Source: an uncultured Odoribacter sp.
GTDB taxonomy: Bacteria; Bacteroidota; Bacteroidia; Bacteroidales; Marinifilaceae
NCBI GenBank assembly: GCA_910578985.1
Contig: CAJTSF010000008.1
Location: 1-64,000, forward strand
Reading direction: 5' to 3'
DNA: 64,000 nucleotides
Shown: positions 1-8,349 of the stretch, piece after piece
Numbering within the stretch: position 1 is the first letter of the stretch
Layout of the letters: each line of letters opens with the position of its first letter
Position numbers and translations under genes: made by a program
Notes under the pieces: generated by a model
Seen by the model: the letters and a program-made list of their open reading frames with translations, nothing else
What the model was told of the DNA's origin: nothing
Databases searched by the model: none

Positions 1-21
1 AGGTTGGCGCCGAATTGGAAG

Positions 22-55
22 AGAGAGTCGCTAGAAATGGTGACTCTCTTTTTTT
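22..55 (+). terminator. Rho-independent terminator of an upstream gene
   Basis: An 8-bp stem (AGAGAGTC at 22-29 paired with GACTCTCT at 42-49) is followed by a run of T to position 55. It would end a plus-strand transcript whose gene lies left of the window. Confidence 0.8.
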
Positions 56-78
56 AAGATTTATTGATCTGAAATTAG

Positions 79-110
79 AAATCAGCCCGTTCTTTAGAAC
101 GGGCTGATTT
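79..110 (-). terminator. Hairpin downstream of nadE
   Basis: A near-perfect 15-bp inverted repeat (79-93 with 96-110) lies just past the nadE stop. The T tail on the minus strand is short and broken, so termination is likely but not of textbook form. Confidence 0.6.
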
Positions 111-124
111 TGATTACTTTGGGA

Positions 125-1693
125 TTAGTAAGGGTATCTTCTACCGCTTCCGAAAGCTTTGCGAGAAATCTTGAGAATAGGGGGGCATTGTGCCCGTTTG
201 TAGTCATTCCGGTTTAGCATACCGATGACTTTTTTGACGGTATCTTCAGGATAGCCTTGGGCACAGATGGCTTTTTCCGATAGGTTGTCTTCAATGTATA
301 ATTTCAGTATGCTATCCAATTGGGCATATTCCGGTAAAGAATCCTGGTCTTTCTGATTGGGACGCAATTCGGCGGACGGAGCTTTGGTCATGGTGTTTTC
401 CGGAATGATTTCCTGTTCGCGGTTGATATATCTTGCCAATTCGTAAACTTCCGTCTTGTATAAATCGCCGATGATGCTTAAAGAGCCACACAAATCTCCG
501 TAGAGGGTACCATAACCGACGGAAGCTTCGCTTTTGTTGGATGTGTTGAGGGCAATGTAGCCGAACTTGTTCGACATGGCCATAACCAGCATGCCGCGGG
601 TACGTGCCTGAAGGTTTTCTTCCGCTACGTTGAAAGGACATCCTTCGAACAGAGGTTGTAAAGCGTTCAGGTATTGGTCGTAGATATCTTTGATAGCAAT
701 CGTAGTGTAGGGCATGCCGATATGTTTTGCCAATTCTTCCGCGTCCCGTACGGAATGGTCCGTGGAATATTGCGAGGGCATTAGGATTCCCATTACATTT
801 TTCGCTCCTAAGGCTTCGGCTGCCAAGGCTGCGACCACAGCGGAGTCGATACCTCCCGACAGTCCCAAGATGGCTTTTGAAAATCTGTGTTTACTGAAGT
901 ATTCCCGGATGCCGAAACAGAGAGCCCGGTGAGTCAGGGCTATTTTATTGACAGGTGTCGATGCAATCGGAGTTGTGGCACCCAAGGTATGAGTGTCGAT
1001 GATTTGGAAATCTTCTTCAAAATCCCGCAGGCGGGCGACTAATTTCCCTTTATAGTTATAGACGGAGGAGTTGCCGTCGAACAGTACGGAGGTGTGTCCG
1101 CCGATGTGATTGACGGCAATGATGTTTTTGCCGTATTTGGCGGAGAGGGTAGAAAGCGTCCGATGACGTTCCGACTGGCTTTCCGTGGTAAAGGGAGCCA
1201 TGCCCAATAGAATGACAAAACTGTCGGTGTTTTCAATAAATTCCGCTTCGTATTCGTCGAAGATAATCCGGATATTTTGGTTTTTGTAGCGGATGGGAGT
1301 GTTGTCTTCGCCGGCAATGAAATACCGGCTTTCGTTGAGGAGGTCATAATCGCTCAGGATATTTTTATGCACTCCGTCTACGACTTCGCCATCCCGGATG
1401 AAGTAGGCGGAGTTGTACATAATGCCATTGGAGACATCCAGGTTCGGACCTCCTATAATGGCAGCGATGCCCGTGCATTGAAGGGCGATTTGTTCGATAG
1501 CCAAACGGCAGGCGTTGATAAACTCTTCTCTTTCCAATAGGTCTTGTGGGAGTGCTCCGCTGATTGCCAGTTCGGGAAAAACAATCAGTTCCGCTCCTGC
1601 TTGCCGGGCTTTTTTTACGGCTTCAATGATTTTATGGCTGTTGCCCTCTATGTCATTGATTTTATAATTGAGTTGTGGAATGGCAATTTTCAT
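125..1693 (-). CDS. nadE: Glutamine-dependent NAD+ synthetase
   Basis: Converts deamido-NAD to NAD with ATP, taking ammonia from glutamine, in the last step of NAD synthesis in the cytosol. The 522-residue product has an N-terminal carbon-nitrogen hydrolase (glutaminase) domain with the opening MKIAIPQLNYKIND and the stretch ELIVFPELAISG that holds the catalytic Glu. A C-terminal adenylating domain carries the ATP loop LGLSGGIDSAV and later SNKSEASVGYGTLYGD. The open frame continues 84 codons upstream, but that stretch overlaps the neighbouring promoter and matches nothing in the family, so I start at 1693. It is divergent from the gldB-like gene, with 73 bases between the starts. Confidence 0.95.
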   Translation of the reverse strand: MKIAIPQLNYKINDIEGNSHKIIEAVKKARQAGAELIVFPELAISGALPQDLLEREEFINACRLAIEQIALQCTGIAAIIGGPNLDVSNGIMYNSAYFIRDGEVVDGVHKNILSDYDLLNESRYFIAGEDNTPIRYKNQNIRIIFDEYEAEFIENTDSFVILLGMAPFTTESQSERHRTLSTLSAKYGKNIIAVNHIGGHTSVLFDGNSSVYNYKGKLVARLRDFEEDFQIIDTHTLGATTPIASTPVNKIALTHRALCFGIREYFSKHRFSKAILGLSGGIDSAVVAALAAEALGAKNVMGILMPSQYSTDHSVRDAEELAKHIGMPYTTIAIKDIYDQYLNALQPLFEGCPFNVAEENLQARTRGMLVMAMSNKFGYIALNTSNKSEASVGYGTLYGDLCGSLSIIGDLYKTEVYELARYINREQEIIPENTMTKAPSAELRPNQKDQDSLPEYAQLDSILKLYIEDNLSEKAICAQGYPEDTVKKVIGMLNRNDYKRAQCPPILKISRKAFGSGRRYPY

Positions 1694-1766
1694 GATTTCA
1701 TGTTCTTTTATGATTAGTCGATGGACTATTTCAATTATCTTTGCGCCAAAAATAGATAAAAATACC

Positions 1767-2762
1767 ATGAAGTATATCATTGTCGGCATAATTTTCATTG
1801 GAATCTTTTCCGGTTGCAAACACGGCAGGCGTGCGAATGTCCGTGATTTGGTGCAGGAGGTGCAAATCGGGCGTTTGGATTGCGACCTCTTTGCTTTGGA
1901 TTCCGTGTCTCCTGATTTTTCGGGGATTGAAGAAAAGTACGGCAATTATCTGGACACTTATGCCCAAGGGGTGTTGAATCTGTGCACGCGGCAGGATTCC
2001 GCTTTTCCGGCATTGATGACTCTGTTTGTCAGGGATACGATCATGCGTGAGGTGGCGGATTCCGTTCGGGCGGCTTATCCGGACATGCGCAGGCAGGAGA
2101 GAGAGCTTGCCTGGGCGTGGGCATATTATGCTTATTATTTCCCGGAGCGGACAATTCCCCGGGTGTACGCACATATTTCCGGTTTCAATCAGTCGGTCGT
2201 GGTGGACAGTGCGGTAATTGGGGTAGGGCTGGATAATTATTTGGGTGAAAATTGTGTGTTTTATAGTATGTTGGCGGTGCCGGTGCCGATGTATGTCCGG
2301 CGGAAGATGACGGGGACAGATATTCCGCGGGATGTGCTTTCGGGGTGGATTTGTTCGGAATTTCCTTTCCGTCCGTTGCAGAACGACCTGATTAGCGGGA
2401 TGATTTATCAGGGGAAGGTCGTTTATGTTTTGGAAAAACTGTTTCCGGAATGGAACAGGCATTGGCTGTTCGGTTATACGAAAGAACAGGAGGAGTGGTG
2501 CCGGGAAAATGAGGCGGAAATATGGGGCTTCCTGATTGAAAACGAATATGTATTCACAACTCAGCAGCGCTTGATTGTGAAGTATTTGAACGATGCACCC
2601 TTCACCTCCGGCATGCCCTCGGATTCGCCGGGCAGAACTGTGGTGTGGACGGGATTTCGGATAGTGGAAAAATACATGAAGAAGACGGGGGCATCTTTGG
2701 AGGAGTTGATGCAGGAACAGGATTACCATAAAATACTGCGTGTGGCGGGCTATCGTCCGTAA
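1767..2762 (+). CDS. gldB: GldB-like lipoprotein
   Basis: A 331-residue predicted lipoprotein: a short hydrophobic signal ends in a lipobox with Cys17 (IFSGCKHG). The remainder is a soluble domain rich in aromatic residues that resembles GldB, an essential gliding and type IX secretion lipoprotein of Flavobacterium that is also widespread in non-gliding Bacteroidetes. Lying next to nadE is an arrangement I recall for gldB genes in the phylum. The start is the ATG directly before the signal peptide; a longer frame to 1668 overlaps nadE. The role in a non-gliding Bacteroidales is uncertain. Confidence 0.75.
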   Translation: MKYIIVGIIFIGIFSGCKHGRRANVRDLVQEVQIGRLDCDLFALDSVSPDFSGIEEKYGNYLDTYAQGVLNLCTRQDSAFPALMTLFVRDTIMREVADSVRAAYPDMRRQERELAWAWAYYAYYFPERTIPRVYAHISGFNQSVVVDSAVIGVGLDNYLGENCVFYSMLAVPVPMYVRRKMTGTDIPRDVLSGWICSEFPFRPLQNDLISGMIYQGKVVYVLEKLFPEWNRHWLFGYTKEQEEWCRENEAEIWGFLIENEYVFTTQQRLIVKYLNDAPFTSGMPSDSPGRTVVWTGFRIVEKYMKKTGASLEELMQEQDYHKILRVAGYRP

Positions 2763-2781
2763 CGTTTAAACAGTCAAAACG

Positions 2782-3321
2782 ATGATGGATAAAAAAGAGG
2801 TTAGGAAAGAGATTCGGCGCTTGAAAAAACTCTGTTTTCCGGAGGAGAAAAAGCGCAAATCGCAATCGGTCTGGGAGCAGGTCGAGCAGGATGAACATTT
2901 TTTGCAGGCAAAAGTGGTGCTTGCCTACTGGTCCATGGATGATGAAGTGTTCACGCATGATTTCGTTACCCGTTGGGCAGACAGGAAAACATTCTTGTTG
3001 CCCAGTGTCCGGGGGGAGGAATTGGATATCCGTTATTTCGACGGGGCGGAAAAACTGGTGCCGGGAGAAGGCTATGCCATTCCTGAACCAGTAGGGGAAT
3101 TATTCGAAGACTGGGAGAAGATAGACCTCATTCTGGTACCGGGCATGGCGTTTGATGCAATGGGTAACCGTTTGGGACGTGGGAAAGGATATTATGACAA
3201 AGTGCTCCGACATACCCCGGCATATAAAATCGGTGTTTGCTTCGATTTCCAGTTCCTGAAAGCCGTGCCTACCGAGGCGCATGACGTCCGAATGGACAAC
3301 GTGTACGTCAGCGGAAAATAA
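2782..3321 (+). CDS. 5-formyltetrahydrofolate cyclo-ligase
   Basis: ATP-dependent conversion of 5-formyl-THF to 5,10-methenyl-THF, returning this storage or inhibitory folate to the one-carbon pool. The 179-residue length is normal for the family. The N-terminal basic helix (KKEVRKEIRRLKK) and the signature GNRLGRGKGYYDK near residue 130 are both present. It follows the gldB-like gene by about 20 bases and is probably co-transcribed with it. Confidence 0.92.
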   Translation: MMDKKEVRKEIRRLKKLCFPEEKKRKSQSVWEQVEQDEHFLQAKVVLAYWSMDDEVFTHDFVTRWADRKTFLLPSVRGEELDIRYFDGAEKLVPGEGYAIPEPVGELFEDWEKIDLILVPGMAFDAMGNRLGRGKGYYDKVLRHTPAYKIGVCFDFQFLKAVPTEAHDVRMDNVYVSGK

Positions 3322-3324
3322 AAA

Positions 3325-3345
3325 ACGGAGGCATCCCGCCTCCGT
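3325..3345 (-). terminator. Terminator between convergent genes
   Basis: An 8-bp perfect stem (ACGGAGGC/GCCTCCGT) with a 5-base loop is followed, on the minus strand, by T5-A-T4. It ends the ferredoxin transcript and could also act weakly on the plus strand. Confidence 0.85.
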
Positions 3346-3370
3346 ATAAATTCTTTCTTGCCCTATGAGA

Positions 3371-3541
3371 TTAAGCTTGCTTGATAGCTTCAACCGGACA
3401 TTGAGCAGCACAAGTACCGCAGTCGGTACATGCGTTTGCGTCGATTTGATAGTGGTCCGCTCCCATAGAGATTGCTCCTACCGGGCATTCGCCTTCGCAT
3501 GAACCGCAAGAAATGCAATCGTCAGATATTACGTAAGCCAT
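3371..3541 (-). CDS. 2[4Fe-4S] ferredoxin
   Basis: A 56-residue protein found by reading the minus strand. It starts MAYVISDDCISCGSC and has two complete cluster motifs, CISCGSCEGECP and CTDCGTCAAQCP. This is a classic clostridial-type low-potential electron carrier in the cytosol, serving partners such as pyruvate:ferredoxin oxidoreductase or hydrogenase. It is transcribed alone: a -7-like box (TACTTTTG on the minus strand, 3572-3579) lies about 30 bases upstream and a terminator directly follows. Confidence 0.96.
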   Translation of the reverse strand: MAYVISDDCISCGSCEGECPVGAISMGADHYQIDANACTDCGTCAAQCPVEAIKQA

Positions 3542-3608
3542 TGTTTATAGTTTTATGGATTAATAATACGACAAAAGTATAACCTATATTTGAAAGAAAA
3601 AAACTTTT

Positions 3609-3644
3609 CAACGATAATTTTTTAGAATATATTTTTTACCTTTG
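3609..3644 (+). promoter_or_regulatory. Promoter of the L25 operon, with ~100-base leader
   Basis: TACCTTTG at 3637-3644 fits the Bacteroidetes -7 consensus TAnnTTTG. The upstream region is T-rich rather than a clean TTG. The leader to 3748 holds GC-rich segments, including a GGGGAA/CCCCGG pairing option, and could carry ribosomal-protein autoregulation; I do not recognise a known leader. Confidence 0.6.
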
Positions 3645-3748
3645 CCACTCATTTTCGGGGAATGGTAAAAACCGTGTGATGGGAAAACAGGCTGGCTTAT
3701 ATCCCCGGAGTTAAGGTCTGTTTTTGAGTAGCACAAAAATGAAATGTT

Positions 3749-4321
3749 ATGCAAATTTTTGAATTACAGGGAGAAGTAAGAAACGATTTGGGTAAGAAAG
3801 CAACTGCTGCCCTGAGAACAGCCGGCAGAGTGCCTTGCGTATTGTATGGAGGTAAAGAGAATATCCACTTCTCGGTATTGGAGAAAGACCTTCAGAAACT
3901 GCTCTACACTCCGATAGTGTACATCGTGAAATTGAACATCGGCGGAACCTCTTGCGAGTCCGTTATGCGTGAAATCCAGTTCCATCCGGTAAGCGACCGC
4001 GTATTGCACATGGATTTCTATCAGATTGACGAAGCGAAACCCGTAACCATGGAAGTACCGGTGAAATTGCACGGATTCGCGGAAGGTGTACAGGCTGGTG
4101 GTAAATTGTCTTTGGTTGTGAGAAAACTGAAAGTAAGAGCACTGCCTTCCAGCTTGCCCGGAGAAATCGATATTGACGTGACCAACTTGGGATTAGGTAA
4201 ATCCGTGAAGGTGAAAGACCTCTCTTTCGATACGTTCGAAATTGTCAATGCGAAGGATGTCGTTATCGCACAGATTAAGTTGACCCGTGCCGCGCGTGCT
4301 GCCGCACAGGAGGCGAAATAA
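3749..4321 (+). CDS. rplY: 50S ribosomal protein L25/general stress protein Ctc
   Basis: A 5S-rRNA-binding protein of the large subunit. The 190 residues comprise an N-terminal L25 domain (LGKKATAALRTAGRVPCVLYGG) and a C-terminal TL5/Ctc beta domain (roughly 100-180), followed by an Ala-rich tail. It heads a run with pth, an S4-domain protein and a DUF4924 gene at spacings of 7-12 bases, consistent with one transcript devoted to translation and ribosome rescue. Confidence 0.95.
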   Translation: MQIFELQGEVRNDLGKKATAALRTAGRVPCVLYGGKENIHFSVLEKDLQKLLYTPIVYIVKLNIGGTSCESVMREIQFHPVSDRVLHMDFYQIDEAKPVTMEVPVKLHGFAEGVQAGGKLSLVVRKLKVRALPSSLPGEIDIDVTNLGLGKSVKVKDLSFDTFEIVNAKDVVIAQIKLTRAARAAAQEAK

Positions 4322-4328
4322 GTGAGGG

Positions 4329-4898
4329 ATGGTGAAGTATCTTATTGTTGGGTTAGGTAATATCGGCCCGGAATATCAGGATACACGACATAATATAGGA
4401 TTCAGTGTGTTGGACGCCTTCGCCAAGGCGTCCAATGCTGTTTTTGAGGACAAGCGTTACGGGGCGGTGTGCGAGGTGAGGGTGAAAGGGCGCACGCTCA
4501 TCCTGCTGAAACCGAATACCTACATGAACCTTAGCGGAAAAGCCGTCAGCTATTGGATGCAGAAAGAGAAAATCGCCCTGGAGAACCTGTTGGTCATAGT
4601 GGATGACTTGGCGCTTCCTTTCGGCACCCTGCGTTTGCGGGCGCAGGGGAGTGACGGCGGTCACAACGGCTTGAAAAACATCAATGCCCTGTTGGGCACC
4701 AGCAACTACGCCCGCCTGCGTTACGGCATCGGCAACGACTTCCTGCGGGGGCAGCAAATCGACTATGTGCTGGGTACCTGGGACGAGGCGGAGCAGACAG
4801 CTTTGCCGGACCTGCTGAAGCAGGGAGGAGAAATCATATACAGTTTCGTATGTCAGGGCATCGCCCGCACCATGAACATTTTCAACACGAAAAAATAA
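4329..4898 (+). CDS. pth: Peptidyl-tRNA hydrolase
   Basis: Frees tRNA from peptidyl-tRNAs that have dropped off ribosomes. The 189 residues contain the family signatures LIVGLGNIGPEYQDTRHNIG (catalytic His in RHN), LLKPNTYMNLSG and GSDGGHNGLKN. The start is 7 bases after the L25 stop. The L25-pth pairing is common in Bacteroidetes and other bacteria. Confidence 0.96.
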   Translation: MVKYLIVGLGNIGPEYQDTRHNIGFSVLDAFAKASNAVFEDKRYGAVCEVRVKGRTLILLKPNTYMNLSGKAVSYWMQKEKIALENLLVIVDDLALPFGTLRLRAQGSDGGHNGLKNINALLGTSNYARLRYGIGNDFLRGQQIDYVLGTWDEAEQTALPDLLKQGGEIIYSFVCQGIARTMNIFNTKK

Positions 4899-4909
4899 TC
4901 CTTGGACTT

Positions 4910-5305
4910 ATGCCGGAGGAAAAAGTGAGAATAGACAAATGGCTTTGGGCAGTGCGTATATTCAAAACCCGCTCGCTGGCTGCCGAAGAGTGCAACAAAG
5001 GGCACGTTACCATCGGCGACGTGCATGTCAAGCCATCCCGCGAGTTGAAAGGCGGGGAAATCGTCAAGGTACGCGTCCCGCCCATTGAACGGCACTACCT
5101 GGTGAAACAACTTTCCGCAAAGCGCATGTCCGCCCAGATGGCGGTGGAGTTCGTTGAGGACGTGACGCCGGCGGAAACCTTGGCATTGCTCAATGCCGTC
5201 AAGGCTTACGGCTTCGAGTCCCGGCCGCGGGGCTTGGGGCGTCCCACCAAGCGTGACCGGCGGATGATTGACAAATTGAAGGAAGAAGATTACGATGAAT
5301 TTTAA
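4910..5305 (+). CDS. S4-domain RNA-binding protein (Hsp15-like)
   Basis: A 131-residue protein with an S4 fold at the N terminus (RIDKWLWAVRIFKTRSLA) and a basic tail (RPRGLGRPTKRDRRMID), as in heat-shock protein 15, which binds 50S subunits carrying stalled peptidyl-tRNA. An upstream ATG would overlap pth and add an unrelated 20-residue leader, so I use the ATG at 4910. Its position directly after pth fits a role in rescue of stalled ribosomes. Confidence 0.85.
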   Translation: MPEEKVRIDKWLWAVRIFKTRSLAAEECNKGHVTIGDVHVKPSRELKGGEIVKVRVPPIERHYLVKQLSAKRMSAQMAVEFVEDVTPAETLALLNAVKAYGFESRPRGLGRPTKRDRRMIDKLKEEDYDEF

Positions 5306-5317
5306 AAACCGACTGTT

Positions 5318-5872
5318 TTGTTCATAGCACGAGAGAAAAAAAAGGACAATATCGCCGAATACATCCTGTACATGTGGCAGGTGGAAGACCTGCTGCGTGC
5401 CCTTGGGCTGGATATGGAGCAGGTGGACAAACACATCGTGGCGGGCTTCGGGGCAGACGAACAGACCGCCCGCGAGATACATGATTGGTACGACAACATC
5501 ATCGCCATCATGAAGCATGAAAAAGTTGAAGCCCGCGGGCATATCCAGGTGCTGAAAAACACCGTGGACGAATTGACGGAACTGCATTTCTTTCTCCTGC
5601 ACCGCGCCCATGATCCCCGCTACCACCAGATAGTGACCATGGCGGCGGGCAATCTCATCGAGTTCCGCCAACGTGCCGGGGTGGGAGACGACGTATCGGA
5701 CGTGGAACTGGCACTGAACGGGCTCTACGGGCACCTGCTGCTTCGTTTGCAGAAAAAGGAAATCAACCCCGCGACGGCGGCGGCGATGGAATCGTTCAGC
5801 AAAATGCTGGCATACCTCTCCGCGCGCTACAAACAGATGGAAGAAGAAAACGATGCTTCGCAGCAAACGTAA
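5318..5872 (+). CDS. DUF4924 family protein
   Basis: A 184-residue, mostly helical soluble protein of a family restricted, as far as I know, to Bacteroidetes and without known function. The opening FIAREKKKDNIAEYILYMWQ is characteristic. No ATG is available in frame near the conserved beginning, so a TTG start at 5318 is chosen, 12 bases after the preceding gene. Co-location with L25, pth and an Hsp15-like gene hints at a translation-linked job, which is guilt by association only. Confidence 0.8.
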   Translation: MFIAREKKKDNIAEYILYMWQVEDLLRALGLDMEQVDKHIVAGFGADEQTAREIHDWYDNIIAIMKHEKVEARGHIQVLKNTVDELTELHFFLLHRAHDPRYHQIVTMAAGNLIEFRQRAGVGDDVSDVELALNGLYGHLLLRLQKKEINPATAAAMESFSKMLAYLSARYKQMEEENDASQQT

Positions 5873-5889
5873 ATCAAATAGCAATCCTT

Positions 5890-6933
5890 ATGATGAAAAC
5901 CATGTTTACCTTGTTGTGCCTTCTGACCTTCATAGGAGCGGAAGCACAAGAAAGAACCAAGGAATATGTCAAGACTTACCCCGCGGAAGGGCTCGAGGAA
6001 CTTGTGCTTACCGGCGGGAACGGCACCTTGGAGCTGACCCAGACCGAAGAGAAAGAAATCCACATGGAAATCGCCATCCGCGTGAGTGCCAAATCGATGG
6101 CAAAGGCGGATGAAGTCCTGGAGAAAATCCGTGTGCGGGAAGTGCGCACGGGCAACTACCTGGAGCTGGAGACCGTTTATGACAAAGAAGCCTCCTTCCA
6201 GCAGTTCATGGCAGGGTTCAGCATGCACGTCACCTGCCGCATGTCGGTGCCCAAGAACATCCGCGTGCGCATCGTCCATGCCAACGGCGGAGTCTATCTG
6301 GGCGATTTCGAAGGGCATCTGAACGTGGACCTCCGCAACGGCGACTTCAAGGCGTCTTCCCTGAAAGGCGGGGAGTTCTATATCAAACATTTCAAAGGCG
6401 ACTTCAGTGTCGGCAGCGTCGGTGTCATGAGTGCGGATTTCAAGGACTGCACCTTCGTGCTGGACGCCGCGCAGGAGATTCGCCTGGAAGCCTCCTCTTG
6501 CGACGGGCGGTTGAAATCGGTGGACAAACTCGCCGTCCGTTCCTCCGGCGGAACGATGAAAATCGGCGACGTGGAAGCGCTCACCGGCAGCTCCTCTTTC
6601 ACCAAATACGAGGTCGAAATGCTTGGCGACTATCTGGATATGGGCACGAAAATGGGAGAAATGAACATCCTCAATATACAGAGGATGTTCACCGAAATCC
6701 GTTTGAAAAGCTCTTTCACCAAAGTGGGGCTCAACTTCCCGGAGAGTGCCGGCTACCATCTGGAACTGACGCACAACAAATCCCTCAAGATGGATTTGCC
6801 GCGTACCATGATGCTCGAGGAACGTCCTGCTGCCGTGCGTAATAAAACAGTAGGGGTCAAGCATGTCGGTAATGTGAAATACACCGGCAAAGTACTGCTT
6901 GACCTCTCCAACGGAAGTTTATACATCCGCTAA
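5890..6933 (+). CDS. Secreted DUF4097-like beta-helical protein
   Basis: A 347-residue protein with a Sec signal peptide (MMKTMFTLLCLLTFIGAEAQ). The rest alternates short hydrophobic and polar strands with repeated Gly/Asn-Gly turns (ANGGVYLGDFEGHLNVDLRN), the pattern of a DUF4097-type or bactofilin-like beta solenoid. Such proteins in Bacteroidetes are exported and of unknown role. It starts 17 bases after the DUF4924 gene and may be its co-transcribed partner. The 3' end meets the convergent GH109 gene with a single base between stops. Confidence 0.7.
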   Translation: MMKTMFTLLCLLTFIGAEAQERTKEYVKTYPAEGLEELVLTGGNGTLELTQTEEKEIHMEIAIRVSAKSMAKADEVLEKIRVREVRTGNYLELETVYDKEASFQQFMAGFSMHVTCRMSVPKNIRVRIVHANGGVYLGDFEGHLNVDLRNGDFKASSLKGGEFYIKHFKGDFSVGSVGVMSADFKDCTFVLDAAQEIRLEASSCDGRLKSVDKLAVRSSGGTMKIGDVEALTGSSSFTKYEVEMLGDYLDMGTKMGEMNILNIQRMFTEIRLKSSFTKVGLNFPESAGYHLELTHNKSLKMDLPRTMMLEERPAAVRNKTVGVKHVGNVKYTGKVLLDLSNGSLYIR

Positions 6934-6934
6934 A

Positions 6935-8338
6935 TTATTCCCCTTTCATGAAGTGGTGGTAGCCTTTCAGCTTCTGCCATCCCCCGCGTGTGAAGTCGGG
7001 AACCTCCACCGGCATACTGTTGTTCTCGATGGAAATGCGTGTCAGTTCGCCCATGCACGACCACTCCGCGGCGTCATACACATCCTGGTCCAGCGGCAGC
7101 CCGTTCTGCAGGCAATAAATCAGGCGGTAGTCCATGATGAAATCCATCCCCCCGTGGCCTCCCACTTTCCGGGCAAGGTCCTCCAGCTCCCGTTGAATCG
7201 GGTGCTTGTATTTTTCCATCAATGCCTTCTTCGCCTTCTCCGGCACGGGACCGTGCGCATTCAGGTTCTCGTGGTCGGGCACCGCGTCGGACACATTGTC
7301 CGGGCGGAACGTATAGCTCGATGACGGATACTTGTTGGCGAACCCTTCCGTTCCCGTCAGCTGGTACATCCGGCTGTACGGGCGGGGAGTCACCACATTG
7401 TGCTGCAGGTGGATGGTTTTCCCGTTCTCCGTCTTAATCAAAGTCAGCGAATGGTCGCCGTTCTGGTAGTCGGGTGCCTCCCTCCCCGTGGTCTTCTTCA
7501 CCACTGCCGGTCCGTTCACCGCTTTCGTCTGCATGGCGACCAGGTAATTCATCTTGTCCCCGCGGTGGATGTCCAGCAACTGGCATGCCGGTCCGAGTCC
7601 GTGCGTGGCATAGATGTCCCCTTTATGCTTCTCGTTGAAATCCAGGCGCCAGTTCCCTTGGTACGCCTTCCAGAAATCCTCCAGATTGTGGATATAAGAG
7701 CCCTCCACGTGCAGAATCTCCCCGAACAGTCCCTGCTGCGCCATGTTCAGCGTCGTCAATTCGAAAAAGTCATACACGCAATTCTCCAGCATCATGCAGT
7801 GGCGGCGTGTCCGTTCCGAGGTATTCACCAACTGCCAGCACTCCTCTAACGTCGTGGCGGCGGGCACCTCGATGGCGGTGTGCTTCCCGTGCTCCATGGC
7901 ATACACCGCTATCGGCGTGTGCAACAGCCACGGGGTGACGATATACACCAAATCCAGGTCCTCCCGTTTGCACAAGGCTTTCCATCCTTCCTCCCCGCTA
8001 TAGGCGGCGGCTTCAGGCAGTTTCTTCCCCTTCAGGATAGCTTGCGCTTTCTCCACCCGTTCCGGGTAAAGGTCGCACAGCGCCTTGATTTCCACTCCCG
8101 GGATATGCGTCAGGCGCTGCACCGCGCCGGGACCGCGCATCCCCAGCCCGACGATGCCCACCCGCACCGTTTCCATCGGGGCGCAGCGGAAGCCCACCAT
8201 GTCCTCCTGTCCTGCGGGGCGTTGGGGTATCTCCGTGCGGATGATTCCGTCTTTCTTCTTGTTGTGGGCGTCTGTCCCGTGGCAACCGTAGCTGCCCAGT
8301 GCCAATGCGGCAATCCATAAATAAGCAATGTATTTCAT
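6935..8338 (-). CDS. GH109-family lipoprotein (alpha-N-acetylgalactosaminidase type)
   Basis: A Gfo/Idh/MocA-fold enzyme that, in family GH109, cleaves terminal alpha-GalNAc using a tightly bound NAD+ through an oxidation/elimination mechanism. The 467 residues show a lipobox with Cys19 (LGSYGCHG), the NAD loop VGIVGLGMRGPGAV and downstream family blocks (YIVTPWLLHTP, EVPAATTLEECW, GDIYATHGLGP). Lipidation places it at a membrane facing the periplasm or surface. The kinase gene lies 11 bases upstream, so release and phosphorylation of GalNAc are probably coupled. GH109 members are often annotated simply as oxidoreductases; the substrate here is not proven. Confidence 0.85.
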   Translation of the reverse strand: MKYIAYLWIAALALGSYGCHGTDAHNKKKDGIIRTEIPQRPAGQEDMVGFRCAPMETVRVGIVGLGMRGPGAVQRLTHIPGVEIKALCDLYPERVEKAQAILKGKKLPEAAAYSGEEGWKALCKREDLDLVYIVTPWLLHTPIAVYAMEHGKHTAIEVPAATTLEECWQLVNTSERTRRHCMMLENCVYDFFELTTLNMAQQGLFGEILHVEGSYIHNLEDFWKAYQGNWRLDFNEKHKGDIYATHGLGPACQLLDIHRGDKMNYLVAMQTKAVNGPAVVKKTTGREAPDYQNGDHSLTLIKTENGKTIHLQHNVVTPRPYSRMYQLTGTEGFANKYPSSSYTFRPDNVSDAVPDHENLNAHGPVPEKAKKALMEKYKHPIQRELEDLARKVGGHGGMDFIMDYRLIYCLQNGLPLDQDVYDAAEWSCMGELTRISIENNSMPVEVPDFTRGGWQKLKGYHHFMKGE

Positions 8339-8349
8339 CTCTTGTTCAA

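Noticed and set aside
6935..8338. Plain Gfo/Idh/MocA dehydrogenase
   Set aside because: The lipobox and the GH109-type blocks (EVPAATTLEECW, GDIYATHGLGP) and the NahK-like neighbour favour GH109.
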